Assembly (NCBI RefSeq): GCF_001458735.1
Contig: NZ_CZQA01000009.1
Span: 434,001 to 498,000, forward strand
Origin: Candidatus Nitrospira nitrosa
GTDB lineage: Bacteria; Nitrospirota; Nitrospiria; Nitrospirales; Nitrospiraceae
Direction: 5' to 3'
Length of the DNA: 64,000 bases
Positions within the stretch are counted from its first letter, which is position 1; the number at the start of each line of letters is the position of its first letter. The notes below the pieces were generated by a model. It had not been told where the DNA came from and ran no database searches. It was given only the letters and a program-made list of their open reading frames with translations. Both the position numbers and the translations under genes were made by a program. Below, piece by piece: positions 17,284 through 26,801 of this stretch.

Positions 17284-18041
17284 AAACGCACCACTTTCTT
17301 TGCTTCATAGTTTGCATTTCGGTGATGCATCCATCCCAAGCTCTTCCAATAGTCAATAAAACTCCGGAGACGGCAGCACAAGAAAACCCTCAGCACGATC
17401 AGTCCGTGTATCCGTTAGCACCAGAGGATGCTGCAGCTAACGGCCTAAAGAGCCTTTTGAAACGCCTAGAACCAAAGACGATCCCAGACTTTGATCAAGA
17501 ACGAGAGAAGCACGCACAAGAACTCGGATTCACAACAGGAACAGCAGGTGCCAAACTGCGCCAAGACGCATTCCCAATTTATGAGGTGCGCCTGGAAGAC
17601 ATACAGAACTTTACTCCGAACAAAGACGCCAAAAAATTATTAGTCAGAACTCCCCAACTACTTTTTCCAATCGAAGTCCAAAATGAGGTGAGATCCTCAA
17701 TTACCGTGCGATCTACCATCAATCAACCGAGAGGGATTGAGCAGACGGCAGACCAGGAAACACGTTGGCGCCCTACCCGGTGGGGACTTCCTAAACTTAT
17801 AGCTCGACTCACAACCGAACGAAAGCGGCTAGACGACAAAATCTCCAGACTGAAAGGCTTTCGGCTTGTCTCGATTCCAGCACTCAATCGTAACTTTCTA
17901 GGCTATGAAGACAATGCCGACCTGAAATTAGTTCCGCTAGTTTCTGACCACCTGTTCACGGCAGGAAAACCGTTGTCTACCAGAGAAGTTTTTTTGAGTC
18001 TTATCCCTGAGGCTAAAAGTGTGGACGGTAGTCCACGCTAA
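17280..18041 (+). CDS. Exported protein of unknown function in the secretion operon
   Basis: This 253-aa product starts in an ATGA overlap with the peptidase gene. An N-terminal signal (HHFLCFIVCISVMHPSQA) suggests export to the periplasm or beyond. The mature part is charged, with no cysteines after the signal and no membrane segment. I recognise no domain. Being translationally coupled to the peptidase, it may be its substrate, inhibitor or chaperone. That is speculation from position. Confidence 0.65.
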   Translation: MKTHHFLCFIVCISVMHPSQALPIVNKTPETAAQENPQHDQSVYPLAPEDAAANGLKSLLKRLEPKTIPDFDQEREKHAQELGFTTGTAGAKLRQDAFPIYEVRLEDIQNFTPNKDAKKLLVRTPQLLFPIEVQNEVRSSITVRSTINQPRGIEQTADQETRWRPTRWGLPKLIARLTTERKRLDDKISRLKGFRLVSIPALNRNFLGYEDNADLKLVPLVSDHLFTAGKPLSTREVFLSLIPEAKSVDGSPR

Positions 18042-18094
18042 GACCTTGTTGCAGTAGGAGCAACTTGTTGGCACACATACCAAGGAGACGGGAC

Positions 18095-18325
18095 ATGAAA
18101 AGAGAGCGTAGATGGTTTCAGATCGGTTCTGGATTGGCACTATCGTTGGTGTGTCTCATGATCCTACCTGCATGTAAACCCTTAATAGAGGTGAAAGTCG
18201 ATGCTACGTGCGGGCCGGAGAGAGAAACCAATTCTCCACCCACGGGCCCCTCTCGGTCGCAGAGCTGTGACAAGAACCCGGACGGCAGCTGCATGAGTCG
18301 TCCCAAGAACTGCGTATGTAACTAA
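18095..18325 (+). CDS. Small cysteine-rich lipoprotein
   Basis: The ATG at 18095 follows AAGGAG at seven bases. The 76-aa product has a signal ALSLVCLMILPAC with lipobox LPAC. A short mature tail contains four more cysteines (TCGPE, SCDKN, SCMSR, NCVCN), so disulfides are likely. The stop TAA shares one base with the ATG of the TpsA gene (TAATG), indicating translational coupling. The ORF extension upstream to a TTG at 18065 is unlikely. Confidence 0.65.
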   Translation: MKRERRWFQIGSGLALSLVCLMILPACKPLIEVKVDATCGPERETNSPPTGPSRSQSCDKNPDGSCMSRPKNCVCN

Positions 18326-21300
18326 TGGTCGCCAAGGATCTGAATTGTCCGATGGGTTACATTACTCTTCAGACTGCTACTAGGACAAGAAATCTTGTCG
18401 TGATACTCATCTTAGGATTTCTAGGACCACTCGCCGAAGCACCATTCACTCTCGCTCAAATAACCACGGCCATAACACCGACCACGGGTGAAGGAAATCT
18501 CGGCACCGTGGCCACTCCACAGAATACCCATACAATTCAAATCACTGGAGGAACAAGATCTGATCAAGGTGGCGGGACAAATCTCTTCCATAGCTTTAAA
18601 CAATTTAGCGTGGGGCATGGCGATACGGCGCTGTTTCTGAACACGACGCCAGCACTTCCCACCAACAACATTCTGAGTCAGGTCACTGGTGGAAGTCCTT
18701 CAAATATCTTTGGCACCATCGATACTATGAGTTATCCGAAAGCAACTCTCTTTTTGATGAATCCAGCCGGAATTGTCTTTGGGCCTAATGCTGTTTTAAA
18801 TGTAGGGGGCTCCGTAGCCTTTACAACTGCGAACTACATGCGACTCGCAGAAGCCGATGGGTCGAATGCTGGAATCTTCCATGCAAACTCAACAACCTCA
18901 CATATTTTGACGAGTGCCCCAGTCGTGGCCTTCGGATTTCTAACTGCCAATCCAGCAGCCATCGCAGTTCAAGGAAGTACGTTGACCGTTCAGGCTGGCC
19001 AAGCAATTTCCCTTATTGGGGGAGATATGACCATTGAGTCCGGCAAGCTTCCAAACAATCCTGCTCTAGATCCTCTCCTTCCCTCAGCACCGGGGAAGCA
19101 AGTGTATATAGCTAGCGTGGCTTCTCCTGGTGAGATTTTGGCCAGAACACTTACCCCTGCTGTAAATATCGCCAAGCAGTCTTTTGAGGCACTAGGAACA
19201 GTGACAATCTTGAAACAGTCAATAATCGATACCAGCGGCCGTGACGGCACAATTCACATTCGAGGAGGTCGTCTGGTCATTGATGATTCGATGCTCTTCA
19301 CACATACCGGCAATATCTCACTTGATGCCACTTCCCTACAGATCACGAACAACGGTCAAGTCTTAACGGAAACGTTAACAAGGGATCACGCCGGTCATAT
19401 TACTATAAATGCACAAGGAGATATCAATATAGACTCTAGTGAAAACGTAGGTTCCTTCTCATCACACTCATCCGGGCGTGCTGGCAACGTTACAATTAGT
19501 AGCAATCAAGGAAATATAACTCTTACCAAATCCACTGTATTCCAGGATGTTAATGGTAGTGGGGATACGGGCAACATCACATTTCATGCACCGCATGGAG
19601 ATATTAGTCTTACTAACTCCAGCATAGCGAGTCGAGCGAGTGGTACTGGCACACTTGGAGATATTCAGATCCAAGCATATAATCTGCACCTTCGAGAGGG
19701 ATCTAAAATTGGGGGTGATAATACCGGAACAAGCACACAGGCCCCTGGGAATATTTCAATCGCCTTGGATGGTCAACTCAGCCTTGCTAGTGGTTCTTTC
19801 ATCAACACAGAAGCATTTACATCTGCCACCGCAGCAGACTTAATCATCAAATCTCCAGCCGTTTTTATTGCTGGTAAAGACAGTTCCAGCAAAGTCCACA
19901 GCGGTCTCTACACTGATACCATCAGTACCGGCAATGGAGGTCACTTGCGTGTCTTTACAGACAATCTACAACTTATGGACGGCGGAATACTTTCGAGCAA
20001 GAGCTTTGTCGGTTCCAAGAGAGAAATTCCATCAGGCCATGGTGGAGTTGTCAATGTCGAGGGTTACCGAAATCCAGGTACTTTGATAACTATCAATGGA
20101 TCGGGAAGCGGCATCTTTACCAGTACTGAAGGGACCGGCACCGCAGGTGATATTGTCATGAAAGGTGCCTCAGTCACCCTCCAGAATGAGGGCAAAATAT
20201 CGGCAGAAACAACCGGCATCAGTTCGAAAGCATCTGGCGGCTCCATCACCGTAACCGCGACAGATCATGTGACACTGACTAACAACGCCTTAATCACAGC
20301 CAGCACCAGTGGTCCAGGCAATGCCGGCAACATATTAGTGAAGACGAATGACATCAGCATCAGTGGAGGTTCAACTATTACAGCCTCTTCAACTGGTTCA
20401 GGCAACGCAGGAACCGTCACGGTTCAAGGCTTGCAGGGTCCCGCAAGTTCATTCTTGATCGATGGCAGTAACAGCGGCGTTTTTACAAAAACCACCAATG
20501 CGGGTACCGGCGGCAACCTGTCAGTCTCTTCTAACTCAATAGTAATACAAAACAAGGGCAGCATCTCAGGAGAGACCTCCGGTACTGGATCCGGTGGCAA
20601 CATTGCACTCACTGCTGGTCAATCCGTCACCATTCAGAACGGCGCTTCAATCACCGCTCGTAGCACGGGACCAGCCGACGCAGGCAGTATCTCAATCAAT
20701 GCAGGCCAGCAACTCGATGTCATAGGGACAGGCACAAGTAGGAGCTCAATCACAACAGAATCCAACCAGGCCCAAGGTGGGGACATAAATATTCAAGCCA
20801 TAGACCGCGTGCGAGTCGTGGACAGCGAGATCAGCACCTCCGTGCTCGGAGGCGCGGGCAGTGGAGGCAACATCACCATCGACCCGAAGGTTGTCCTGCT
20901 TCAGAATAGCGACATTCTCGCACAGGCGAATCGCGGCACGGGCGGAGACATCTCAATCACCACACCAGTCTTCATCGCGGATCAATCAAGCCGCGTCGAT
21001 GCATCGACACCATTCGGGCTCAATGGACGGGTAACGATTCAATCCCCCACATCGAATCTGAGCGGGACCGTCGGTCAGCTCGTGTCGAAGACGAGTCCAC
21101 CTCAAGTCCTGTTGCAAAATCGCTGTGTGGCCTTAGCCGGGGGAGAACAGAGCACATTTCTTCTTGCCGGACGAGATGCGCTTCCAGGCGAACCCATCGG
21201 ATGGCTCAGCAGCCCGGTTTCTATGGAGCATTGGACCGGAGAGGACACAGCGCATGCCTCCCGACTCATGGCACGGAATCAGAATATTGATTCTTCACTA

Positions 21301-21411
21301 GTCATAGCCGCACACTCGAACAAGTCTCGAGTACTCTCACTACGACGGCTGACCCCGCCTGGATTCCTAGTTCGAACATTTGCGACCGGGGCCACGGGCT
21401 GTCCCTCATGA
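18325..21411 (+). CDS. Filamentous haemagglutinin-type TpsA exoprotein
   Basis: The 1028-aa protein has a signal peptide ending near residue 45 (LAEAPFTLAQ) and a two-partner-secretion N-domain. NNILSQVTGGSPSNIFG sits at about 114-130, and NPAGIVFGPNA at 146-156 is the equivalent of the NPNGI box. From about residue 300 to 920 it is a Gly/Ser/Thr/Asn-rich right-handed beta-helix with recurring GNAGNI/GSGGNI turns. The C-terminus ends with a conserved tail (LLQNRCVALAGGEQSTF) containing one cysteine. It should be secreted through the TpsB pore encoded next and stay at the surface as an adhesin. The gene overlaps TpsB by 4 nt. Confidence 0.9.
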   Translation: MVAKDLNCPMGYITLQTATRTRNLVVILILGFLGPLAEAPFTLAQITTAITPTTGEGNLGTVATPQNTHTIQITGGTRSDQGGGTNLFHSFKQFSVGHGDTALFLNTTPALPTNNILSQVTGGSPSNIFGTIDTMSYPKATLFLMNPAGIVFGPNAVLNVGGSVAFTTANYMRLAEADGSNAGIFHANSTTSHILTSAPVVAFGFLTANPAAIAVQGSTLTVQAGQAISLIGGDMTIESGKLPNNPALDPLLPSAPGKQVYIASVASPGEILARTLTPAVNIAKQSFEALGTVTILKQSIIDTSGRDGTIHIRGGRLVIDDSMLFTHTGNISLDATSLQITNNGQVLTETLTRDHAGHITINAQGDINIDSSENVGSFSSHSSGRAGNVTISSNQGNITLTKSTVFQDVNGSGDTGNITFHAPHGDISLTNSSIASRASGTGTLGDIQIQAYNLHLREGSKIGGDNTGTSTQAPGNISIALDGQLSLASGSFINTEAFTSATAADLIIKSPAVFIAGKDSSSKVHSGLYTDTISTGNGGHLRVFTDNLQLMDGGILSSKSFVGSKREIPSGHGGVVNVEGYRNPGTLITINGSGSGIFTSTEGTGTAGDIVMKGASVTLQNEGKISAETTGISSKASGGSITVTATDHVTLTNNALITASTSGPGNAGNILVKTNDISISGGSTITASSTGSGNAGTVTVQGLQGPASSFLIDGSNSGVFTKTTNAGTGGNLSVSSNSIVIQNKGSISGETSGTGSGGNIALTAGQSVTIQNGASITARSTGPADAGSISINAGQQLDVIGTGTSRSSITTESNQAQGGDINIQAIDRVRVVDSEISTSVLGGAGSGGNITIDPKVVLLQNSDILAQANRGTGGDISITTPVFIADQSSRVDASTPFGLNGRVTIQSPTSNLSGTVGQLVSKTSPPQVLLQNRCVALAGGEQSTFLLAGRDALPGEPIGWLSSPVSMEHWTGEDTAHASRLMARNQNIDSSLVIAAHSNKSRVLSLRRLTPPGFLVRTFATGATGCPS

Positions 21412-23213
21412 GGATCAGCGCAGTCGGTTCGGTGCGCCACAACCGACGTCGTCATCACATCTCCGTCTTACTGTCAGGGATTCTCTTGACGATGGTCCTG
21501 ACAACATCGACACCCCTATTGGCTCAAGTACTCCCTCCGGTCTTCGATCCGACACTCCGATCGGGAGAGCCTTCCGGCCCACTCAAGAAGAAATTCATCC
21601 CGCCCTCAATTCCTCCGCCGAGCCCGGTCCTTCCATCAGTGCCGACTACTCCGCCGGACGGCGAGACACAGACTCAACTCGGCCAGATCCAAGTTTTGGT
21701 CAAATCCATCCAGGTAACAGGCAATACCGTCTTTTCAGATGCGGAGATTGAAACCGTCACGAAACCCTACTACAACCAGGTCCTCAGCACTGAGGACCTG
21801 GAACGACTGCGACTGGCACTCACGCTCCTCTATGTGAACAAAGGCTATATCACCTCCGGCGCCGTCATTCCCGATCAAGACGTCGTCGATGGCGTGATTC
21901 AGATCCAGATCATTGAGGGTGCCCTGTCCCGGATCGACATCGAAGGAAATAACTGGTTCAGACCGAGAACACTCAGCGATCGCCTGGCACTCGGAGCCGG
22001 TCCGCCGCTCCAGATGGAACCGCTTCAAACACGACTGCAATTACTCCAGCAAGACCCCCGAATCGAACGGATCAATGCAGAACTCCGTCCGGGCGACCGA
22101 CGCGGCGAAAGCATTCTCCACGTCAACGTGAAGGAACAAAGTCCCTGGAAGATGTGGGCGGAATTCAGCAACTATCAGACACCCGCAGTCGGAGCCGAGC
22201 GCGGCTTGCTGACGGTCGCCCATCAAAATGTGACCGGACATGGTGATCCGTTAAGCATCACCTACGGCGGTTCACGAGGAGTCCACCCGGTTATCGATGT
22301 ATCGTACACGATTCCGATCAATCGCTACGATACAACCTTCACGGCGTCCTACCGTCGGAACGACTTTGTGGTCGTTGAGAGCCAGTTCCGCACACTGAAC
22401 CTCAACTCCACATCGGAAATTATCGGATTCACGCTCCGCCATCCAATTTATCGCACCCTCACCGATGAACTGGCCGTCGCCATTACCGGCGAACGGCTCT
22501 ATAACAAAGTGACGTCGATCTTCGATGAACCTGGCTTGCCCTCGTCGTTCATCAATGGCTCATCGGACACCGGAGTCAGCGCCGTGAGTGCCCTCCGCTT
22601 TGTGCAGGAATATGTGCATCGTACCTCGACGTCGGTGATCGCCGCTCGCTCCCGCTTCTCAGTGGGCCTGGACGTGTTGAATGCCACTACCAATTCCGGT
22701 GTCTCAGACCGTGGGCTTCCCCTACCCGACGGACGCTTCTTTTCCTGGCTGGGACAACTCCAGGGGATCAGGCGATTCGACGACTGGTGGGGCATGCAGC
22801 TCCTGGGACAGCTCAACCTGCAACTGGCTAATGATCGGCTCTTTCCATTGGAACAAATTCCTCTCGGCGGACGATTCAGCGTCCGCGGCTATCGTGAAAA
22901 TACGCTGATTCGCGACAATGGCTTTCACTTTTCAATTGAATCTCGATTTCCGTTGCTCCGGTATGCCAGTGGTGAGCCTCTCTTGCAGTTCGCGCAATTC
23001 GTCGATGTCGGTCGGACCTGGCAGGCCAAGGGAAAAACCGAGGATCCGCAAACTTTGGCCAGTGTGGGGTTGGGGCTCCGCTGGACGGTGTTACCGAAAG
23101 ACCGGGCACGGTTTGAACTCTATTGGGGTGTGCCGCTCAATCATGTCCCGCATCCCGCCGGCAACCTTCAGGATCATGGCATCCACCTTCAGGCGGTCGT
23201 CCAAGTCTTTTGA
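21408..23213 (+). CDS. TpsB outer-membrane transporter (ShlB/FhaC/HecB family)
   Basis: The 601-aa protein starts in an ATGA overlap with TpsA. The order is a signal peptide (ending near STPLLAQ), a proline-rich linker, and a POTRA domain (VKSIQVTGNTVFSDAEIETV, then LTLLYVNKGYITSGAVIPDQ). A second POTRA-like region (IDIEGNNWFRPRTL) is followed by a beta-barrel. VRGY at 492-495 is the L6 motif of the Omp85/TpsB superfamily, and the protein ends in a C-terminal aromatic (VVQVF). It exports the upstream TpsA across the outer membrane. Confidence 0.92.
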   Translation: MRISAVGSVRHNRRRHHISVLLSGILLTMVLTTSTPLLAQVLPPVFDPTLRSGEPSGPLKKKFIPPSIPPPSPVLPSVPTTPPDGETQTQLGQIQVLVKSIQVTGNTVFSDAEIETVTKPYYNQVLSTEDLERLRLALTLLYVNKGYITSGAVIPDQDVVDGVIQIQIIEGALSRIDIEGNNWFRPRTLSDRLALGAGPPLQMEPLQTRLQLLQQDPRIERINAELRPGDRRGESILHVNVKEQSPWKMWAEFSNYQTPAVGAERGLLTVAHQNVTGHGDPLSITYGGSRGVHPVIDVSYTIPINRYDTTFTASYRRNDFVVVESQFRTLNLNSTSEIIGFTLRHPIYRTLTDELAVAITGERLYNKVTSIFDEPGLPSSFINGSSDTGVSAVSALRFVQEYVHRTSTSVIAARSRFSVGLDVLNATTNSGVSDRGLPLPDGRFFSWLGQLQGIRRFDDWWGMQLLGQLNLQLANDRLFPLEQIPLGGRFSVRGYRENTLIRDNGFHFSIESRFPLLRYASGEPLLQFAQFVDVGRTWQAKGKTEDPQTLASVGLGLRWTVLPKDRARFELYWGVPLNHVPHPAGNLQDHGIHLQAVVQVF

Positions 23214-23224
23214 CAAGAGGCTCC

Positions 23225-25558
23225 ATGTTGACACCCATGCAATCGTTTCTTCCTTCCATTCGACATGCCATGTGTTGCTTGTTCTTGATGGCGATTCCAT
23301 TGCTCACTGCGACGCAATCAGAATCCCATGAGGTGTCCTCCCCTGCTGGCTCATCGATGAAAGAAGGCGCCCGGGAATTTGAACGAGGCGCTTTTGGTAC
23401 CGCCTTGTCTCATTGGAAACGGGCAGCAGAACTCTACAAAAGTTCCGGCAATACCCCGGCACAGGTCGAGGCCCTGATTCTCTCATCCCAGGCTTCCTTG
23501 GGATTAGGACAATCCAAACAGGCTCTTCAGTCTCTGGAACTTGCATTGGGGCTGGCACAGAAGAGCGGTGACCCCCTTGTGGAAGCCCCCATCCTCGGAC
23601 ACTTGGGACGGACCTACTTAACGATGCGGCAATTACCTCAGGCATCCGAATTTCTCCTGCAAGCGGCAGCCCTCGGGCGCAAGCAGAATTCTTCGCCGCT
23701 CCTTGCGGCCACATTGAACGATCTCGGCATCCTCCTGGTCCTCCAGCAGCAGGATCAGAACGCTCTCGATACCTTTCAGGAGAGCGTGACCCATGCACAG
23801 AGCGTCGGGCTTCCTCTCCTCGCGGCAACCGCCCGCACGAACGCCGCGCGGGCATGGTTGCGACTGAAGCAGGCGACCAATAGCCGCCTAACCCTCGACG
23901 CCGCACTAGAACAATTACAAGAGGTAACGCCGCCATCCAGACAAACCGCCCTCGGCCTGATCGGAGTCGCGGTGACCTACCAGAGATTGCTGCCTCATCT
24001 CCCCAAAGAACATGATGCGCTCTTGTTGCGCACGGCTGGCGCACTCCAGGAATCCTCCACCATCGCAGAGCGCCTGGGCGACAAACGGACGCTCTCCTAT
24101 GCCCTGGGGTACCTTGGGCAGCTGTATGAAACCTCATTTCGTCTGGATGAAGCGCTACAACTCACCAGGCGAGCGGTATTCGCCGCGCAATCGGTGGATG
24201 CGCCGGAGTCACTCTATCGCTGGCAATGGCAACTTGGCCGTCAGCTGGCGACGATCGGACAACTTGACCAGGCGATCGCCTCATACCGGCAGGCGACACT
24301 GACGCTCCAACCGATTCGCGCGGAGCTGACACAGGCTTCTTCCGATGGTGTCGTTGGTGAGCAGGATACCGTGAAACCTCTGTTTTTTGAGCTGGCCGAC
24401 TTATTGTTGCAACGTGCCTCGTTGACCGACGACATCACCGCTGTTGATGTCGACCTACGCGCCGCTCGGGACGCAATTGAAGCCTACAAGACCGCGGAGC
24501 TGCGGGACTATTTCAAGGATGAGTGTGTCGATGCCGTTCGTTCGCGATTGACGACCTTCGATCGCATATCAGCGGATACGGCCGTCGTCTATCCGATCAT
24601 GTTCAATTCCCGCCTGGAATTGCTCATGAGCCTACCCTCGGGCTTGAAACGCATCTCGGTCCCGGTATCTGCAGACCAATTGACTCAAGAAATTCGTGCC
24701 TTTCGTCGACTGGTGGAAAAGCGTACCACGCGTGAATATCTGCCGCATGCTCAACAGCTCTATGACTGGCTGATCCGGCCCCTCGAGACCGACCTATCGC
24801 AACTGAACATCTCGACGCTGGTCATCGTCCCGGACAGCGCCCTGCGGACGATTCCGTTAGCGGCACTGCACGATGGAACCTCATTCCTGGTCAGCAAATT
24901 TGCACTCGCGATGACACCTGGTCTGACATTAACCGATCCACGCCCACTCAATCGAGACAAACTCCGCTTTCTCACCGCCGGCCTTACCACTGCGGTACAA
25001 GGCTTCCCTGCTCTACCCTATGTGGCGAACGAAGTTGAGTCCATTCAACAGCTTTACAAGAGCGACCAACTCCTGAACAACGCCTTTCAAACATCCAGAC
25101 TGGAACGGGAATTGCGTGAAGGAAAGTATGGAGGTCTCCATATTGCGACCCACGGCAAGTTCTCGACCGACGTGAACGATTCATATCTTTTGACCTTTGA
25201 CGGGAAACTGACCATGCAGACACTCGATCAACTAATCGGCCTCTTTCGGTTCAGACAAGAGCCGCTTGAATTGTTGACCCTTAGTGCCTGCCAAACCGGT
25301 ATCGGCGATGACCGTGCGGCGCTCGGGTTGGCCGGCGTGGCGCTGAAGGCCGGGGCTCGCAGTGCACTTGCCACACTGTGGTTCATCAACGATGAGGCCT
25401 CAGCAACCCTGATCTCTGAATTTTATCGACAACTGCGCGATCCCGCTCTCTCCAAAGCCGTCGCGCTCCAGCGTGCCCAACAGAAACTCTTGGACGACAG
25501 GATCTATGGCCATCCGGCTTATTGGTCGCCGTTTTTATTGATGAATAACTGGCTCTAA
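23225..25558 (+). CDS. TPR-CHAT domain protease, exported
   Basis: The ATG at 23225, 11 nt after the tpsB stop, opens a signal (MCCLFLMAIPLLTATQS). A longer upstream frame overlaps tpsB and is unlikely. The 777-aa product has TPR-type helices to about residue 400. A C-terminal CHAT domain follows, with the caspase-like dyad intact: HIATHG (His643) and SACQTGIGDDRAALGLAG (Cys689). CHAT proteins are caspase-family peptidases or scaffolds. The gene sits directly behind TpsA/TpsB, an association also known from cyanobacteria. It may process the exoprotein or respond to it. Confidence 0.88.
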   Translation: MLTPMQSFLPSIRHAMCCLFLMAIPLLTATQSESHEVSSPAGSSMKEGAREFERGAFGTALSHWKRAAELYKSSGNTPAQVEALILSSQASLGLGQSKQALQSLELALGLAQKSGDPLVEAPILGHLGRTYLTMRQLPQASEFLLQAAALGRKQNSSPLLAATLNDLGILLVLQQQDQNALDTFQESVTHAQSVGLPLLAATARTNAARAWLRLKQATNSRLTLDAALEQLQEVTPPSRQTALGLIGVAVTYQRLLPHLPKEHDALLLRTAGALQESSTIAERLGDKRTLSYALGYLGQLYETSFRLDEALQLTRRAVFAAQSVDAPESLYRWQWQLGRQLATIGQLDQAIASYRQATLTLQPIRAELTQASSDGVVGEQDTVKPLFFELADLLLQRASLTDDITAVDVDLRAARDAIEAYKTAELRDYFKDECVDAVRSRLTTFDRISADTAVVYPIMFNSRLELLMSLPSGLKRISVPVSADQLTQEIRAFRRLVEKRTTREYLPHAQQLYDWLIRPLETDLSQLNISTLVIVPDSALRTIPLAALHDGTSFLVSKFALAMTPGLTLTDPRPLNRDKLRFLTAGLTTAVQGFPALPYVANEVESIQQLYKSDQLLNNAFQTSRLERELREGKYGGLHIATHGKFSTDVNDSYLLTFDGKLTMQTLDQLIGLFRFRQEPLELLTLSACQTGIGDDRAALGLAGVALKAGARSALATLWFINDEASATLISEFYRQLRDPALSKAVALQRAQQKLLDDRIYGHPAYWSPFLLMNNWL

Positions 25559-25622
25559 TTGAGGATTGTGCGCAATCACTCGACGCGCACTATCGATCGA
25601 TTGAAGCTGGGAAGGAGCTGTC

Positions 25623-26378
25623 ATGAAACTCCGCTGCCCCTCTACGCTCGTTGGAATTGGCCTGTCCCTGAGCCTGATCAGCTCGGCCACAGGAGTGACA
25701 GCTGCGGACCATCCGCCAATGCCAATAACAGGGCCACAAGAAAACCTGCAGCTGCCGATCTATGCCCCACCGAAAAATGTCCTCCCCCGCGCCCGAGTGG
25801 GTGGCGCGCTGCGCGGAAAGGACACGGCTGATGCAGAAATCGTGGCGCTGGTACCAGACCATATCGGTCTGACGGTGAAACAAACCCCAACTCTGAATTG
25901 GTTTCTGTCGAAACCAACCTCCTATCCGTTGAAATTCACTATTACGGATGATAGAAAAGTCCGCCCTATCTACGAAGGCCCTCTTTCAACGCCACCGGCG
26001 GCCGGTGTGCACACCATCGACCTCAAGACCTTAGGCTTGACACTGGAACCGAATGTTCAATACCGCTGGTTTGTGTCGGCCAGCCCAGATTCCGCATCAC
26101 ACGCCTCGGATATCGTCGCCGGGGGGATGATCGAACGATGTGAATTCAGCGAATGCATTGTGACCATCTCGCCCAAGATGACCTGTGACCAGGATAGCGT
26201 TCGTACGAATGCCACAATCGGACTCTGGTATGATGCGATGGGCTGTGTATGCTCACTGATCGAGAAGAACCCAACGGACCCTGCACTTCGACGACTCCGT
26301 GCTGCGCTTTTGAGACAAGTCGGCCTCAACGGCGTAGCCGATTGGGACCTCAGCTCTATTCAAACAAAGGCAAGATGA
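25623..26378 (+). CDS. DUF928 exported protein, last gene of the secretion operon
   Basis: The 251-aa product has a signal peptide (GIGLSLSLISSATGVTAA) and the DUF928 pattern. PRARVGGALRG and LVPDHIGLTVKQTPTLNWFL are followed by VQYRWFVSASPD, then a C-terminal helical part (GLWYDAMGCVCSLIEKNP). DUF928 proteins occur in cyanobacteria beside CHAT and TPS genes, with no proven function. The 64-nt gap after the CHAT gene and the shared strand suggest the same operon. Start at an ATG preceded by GGAAGGAGCTGTC, a good Shine-Dalgarno site. Confidence 0.82.
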   Translation: MKLRCPSTLVGIGLSLSLISSATGVTAADHPPMPITGPQENLQLPIYAPPKNVLPRARVGGALRGKDTADAEIVALVPDHIGLTVKQTPTLNWFLSKPTSYPLKFTITDDRKVRPIYEGPLSTPPAAGVHTIDLKTLGLTLEPNVQYRWFVSASPDSASHASDIVAGGMIERCEFSECIVTISPKMTCDQDSVRTNATIGLWYDAMGCVCSLIEKNPTDPALRRLRAALLRQVGLNGVADWDLSSIQTKAR

Positions 26379-26414
26379 GCAACCCTGGCCACAGATCCAG
26401 TAGATTTCACCAGT

Positions 26415-26432
26415 TGAATCCTTTTGGATTCA
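26415..26432. terminator. Hairpin after the secretion operon
   Basis: TGAATCC-TTTT-GGATTCA gives a 7-bp stem with a 4-nt loop, 37 nt after the DUF928 stop. No T-run follows, so termination is only suggested. Its right arm overlaps a partial match to the 22-nt element found upstream of the TonB receptors. The remainder of 26433-26801 has no supported gene. Confidence 0.35.
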
Positions 26433-26801
26433 GCATGAATCTATTATGATACACCACGTAGCGACTTACCCATCATCACAATCCAGGCAACCAATCAAAA
26501 ATTTGCATGAATATCTGTGCTTCAGTGCCAATCATTTTCTCCTGAACCGACGGCATAACGATTGCTCTACTTCCACACAAGGGGTAATCCCCGCTGCAGC
26601 ACCAGGCAACGCCGATGAGACAACCAGCAATTGCCTTCAACAGAAGGAGCTCCCCCACGTTGAGAATGATCCGTCGGACAGACTGCAGCACCCTGAACTG
26701 TCATGAGCAGTGGACTTAACGTGATCAGTTTTCATGAGTCCAGGTAATTACTTGATCCGTTGTCTACCGCACGCGCTAAGATCCACCGTGGTCACGCCAC
26801 C

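Noticed and set aside
19400-21000. Repeats within the TpsA gene as a separate repeat array or CRISPR
   Set aside because: The periodicity follows codons of a Gly/Asn-rich beta-helix and is imperfect. There are no identical direct repeats with unique spacers.
26446-26706. 86-codon open frame after the DUF928 gene
   Set aside because: It has no ribosome site and its composition is that of non-coding DNA. It follows a hairpin and resembles no family.
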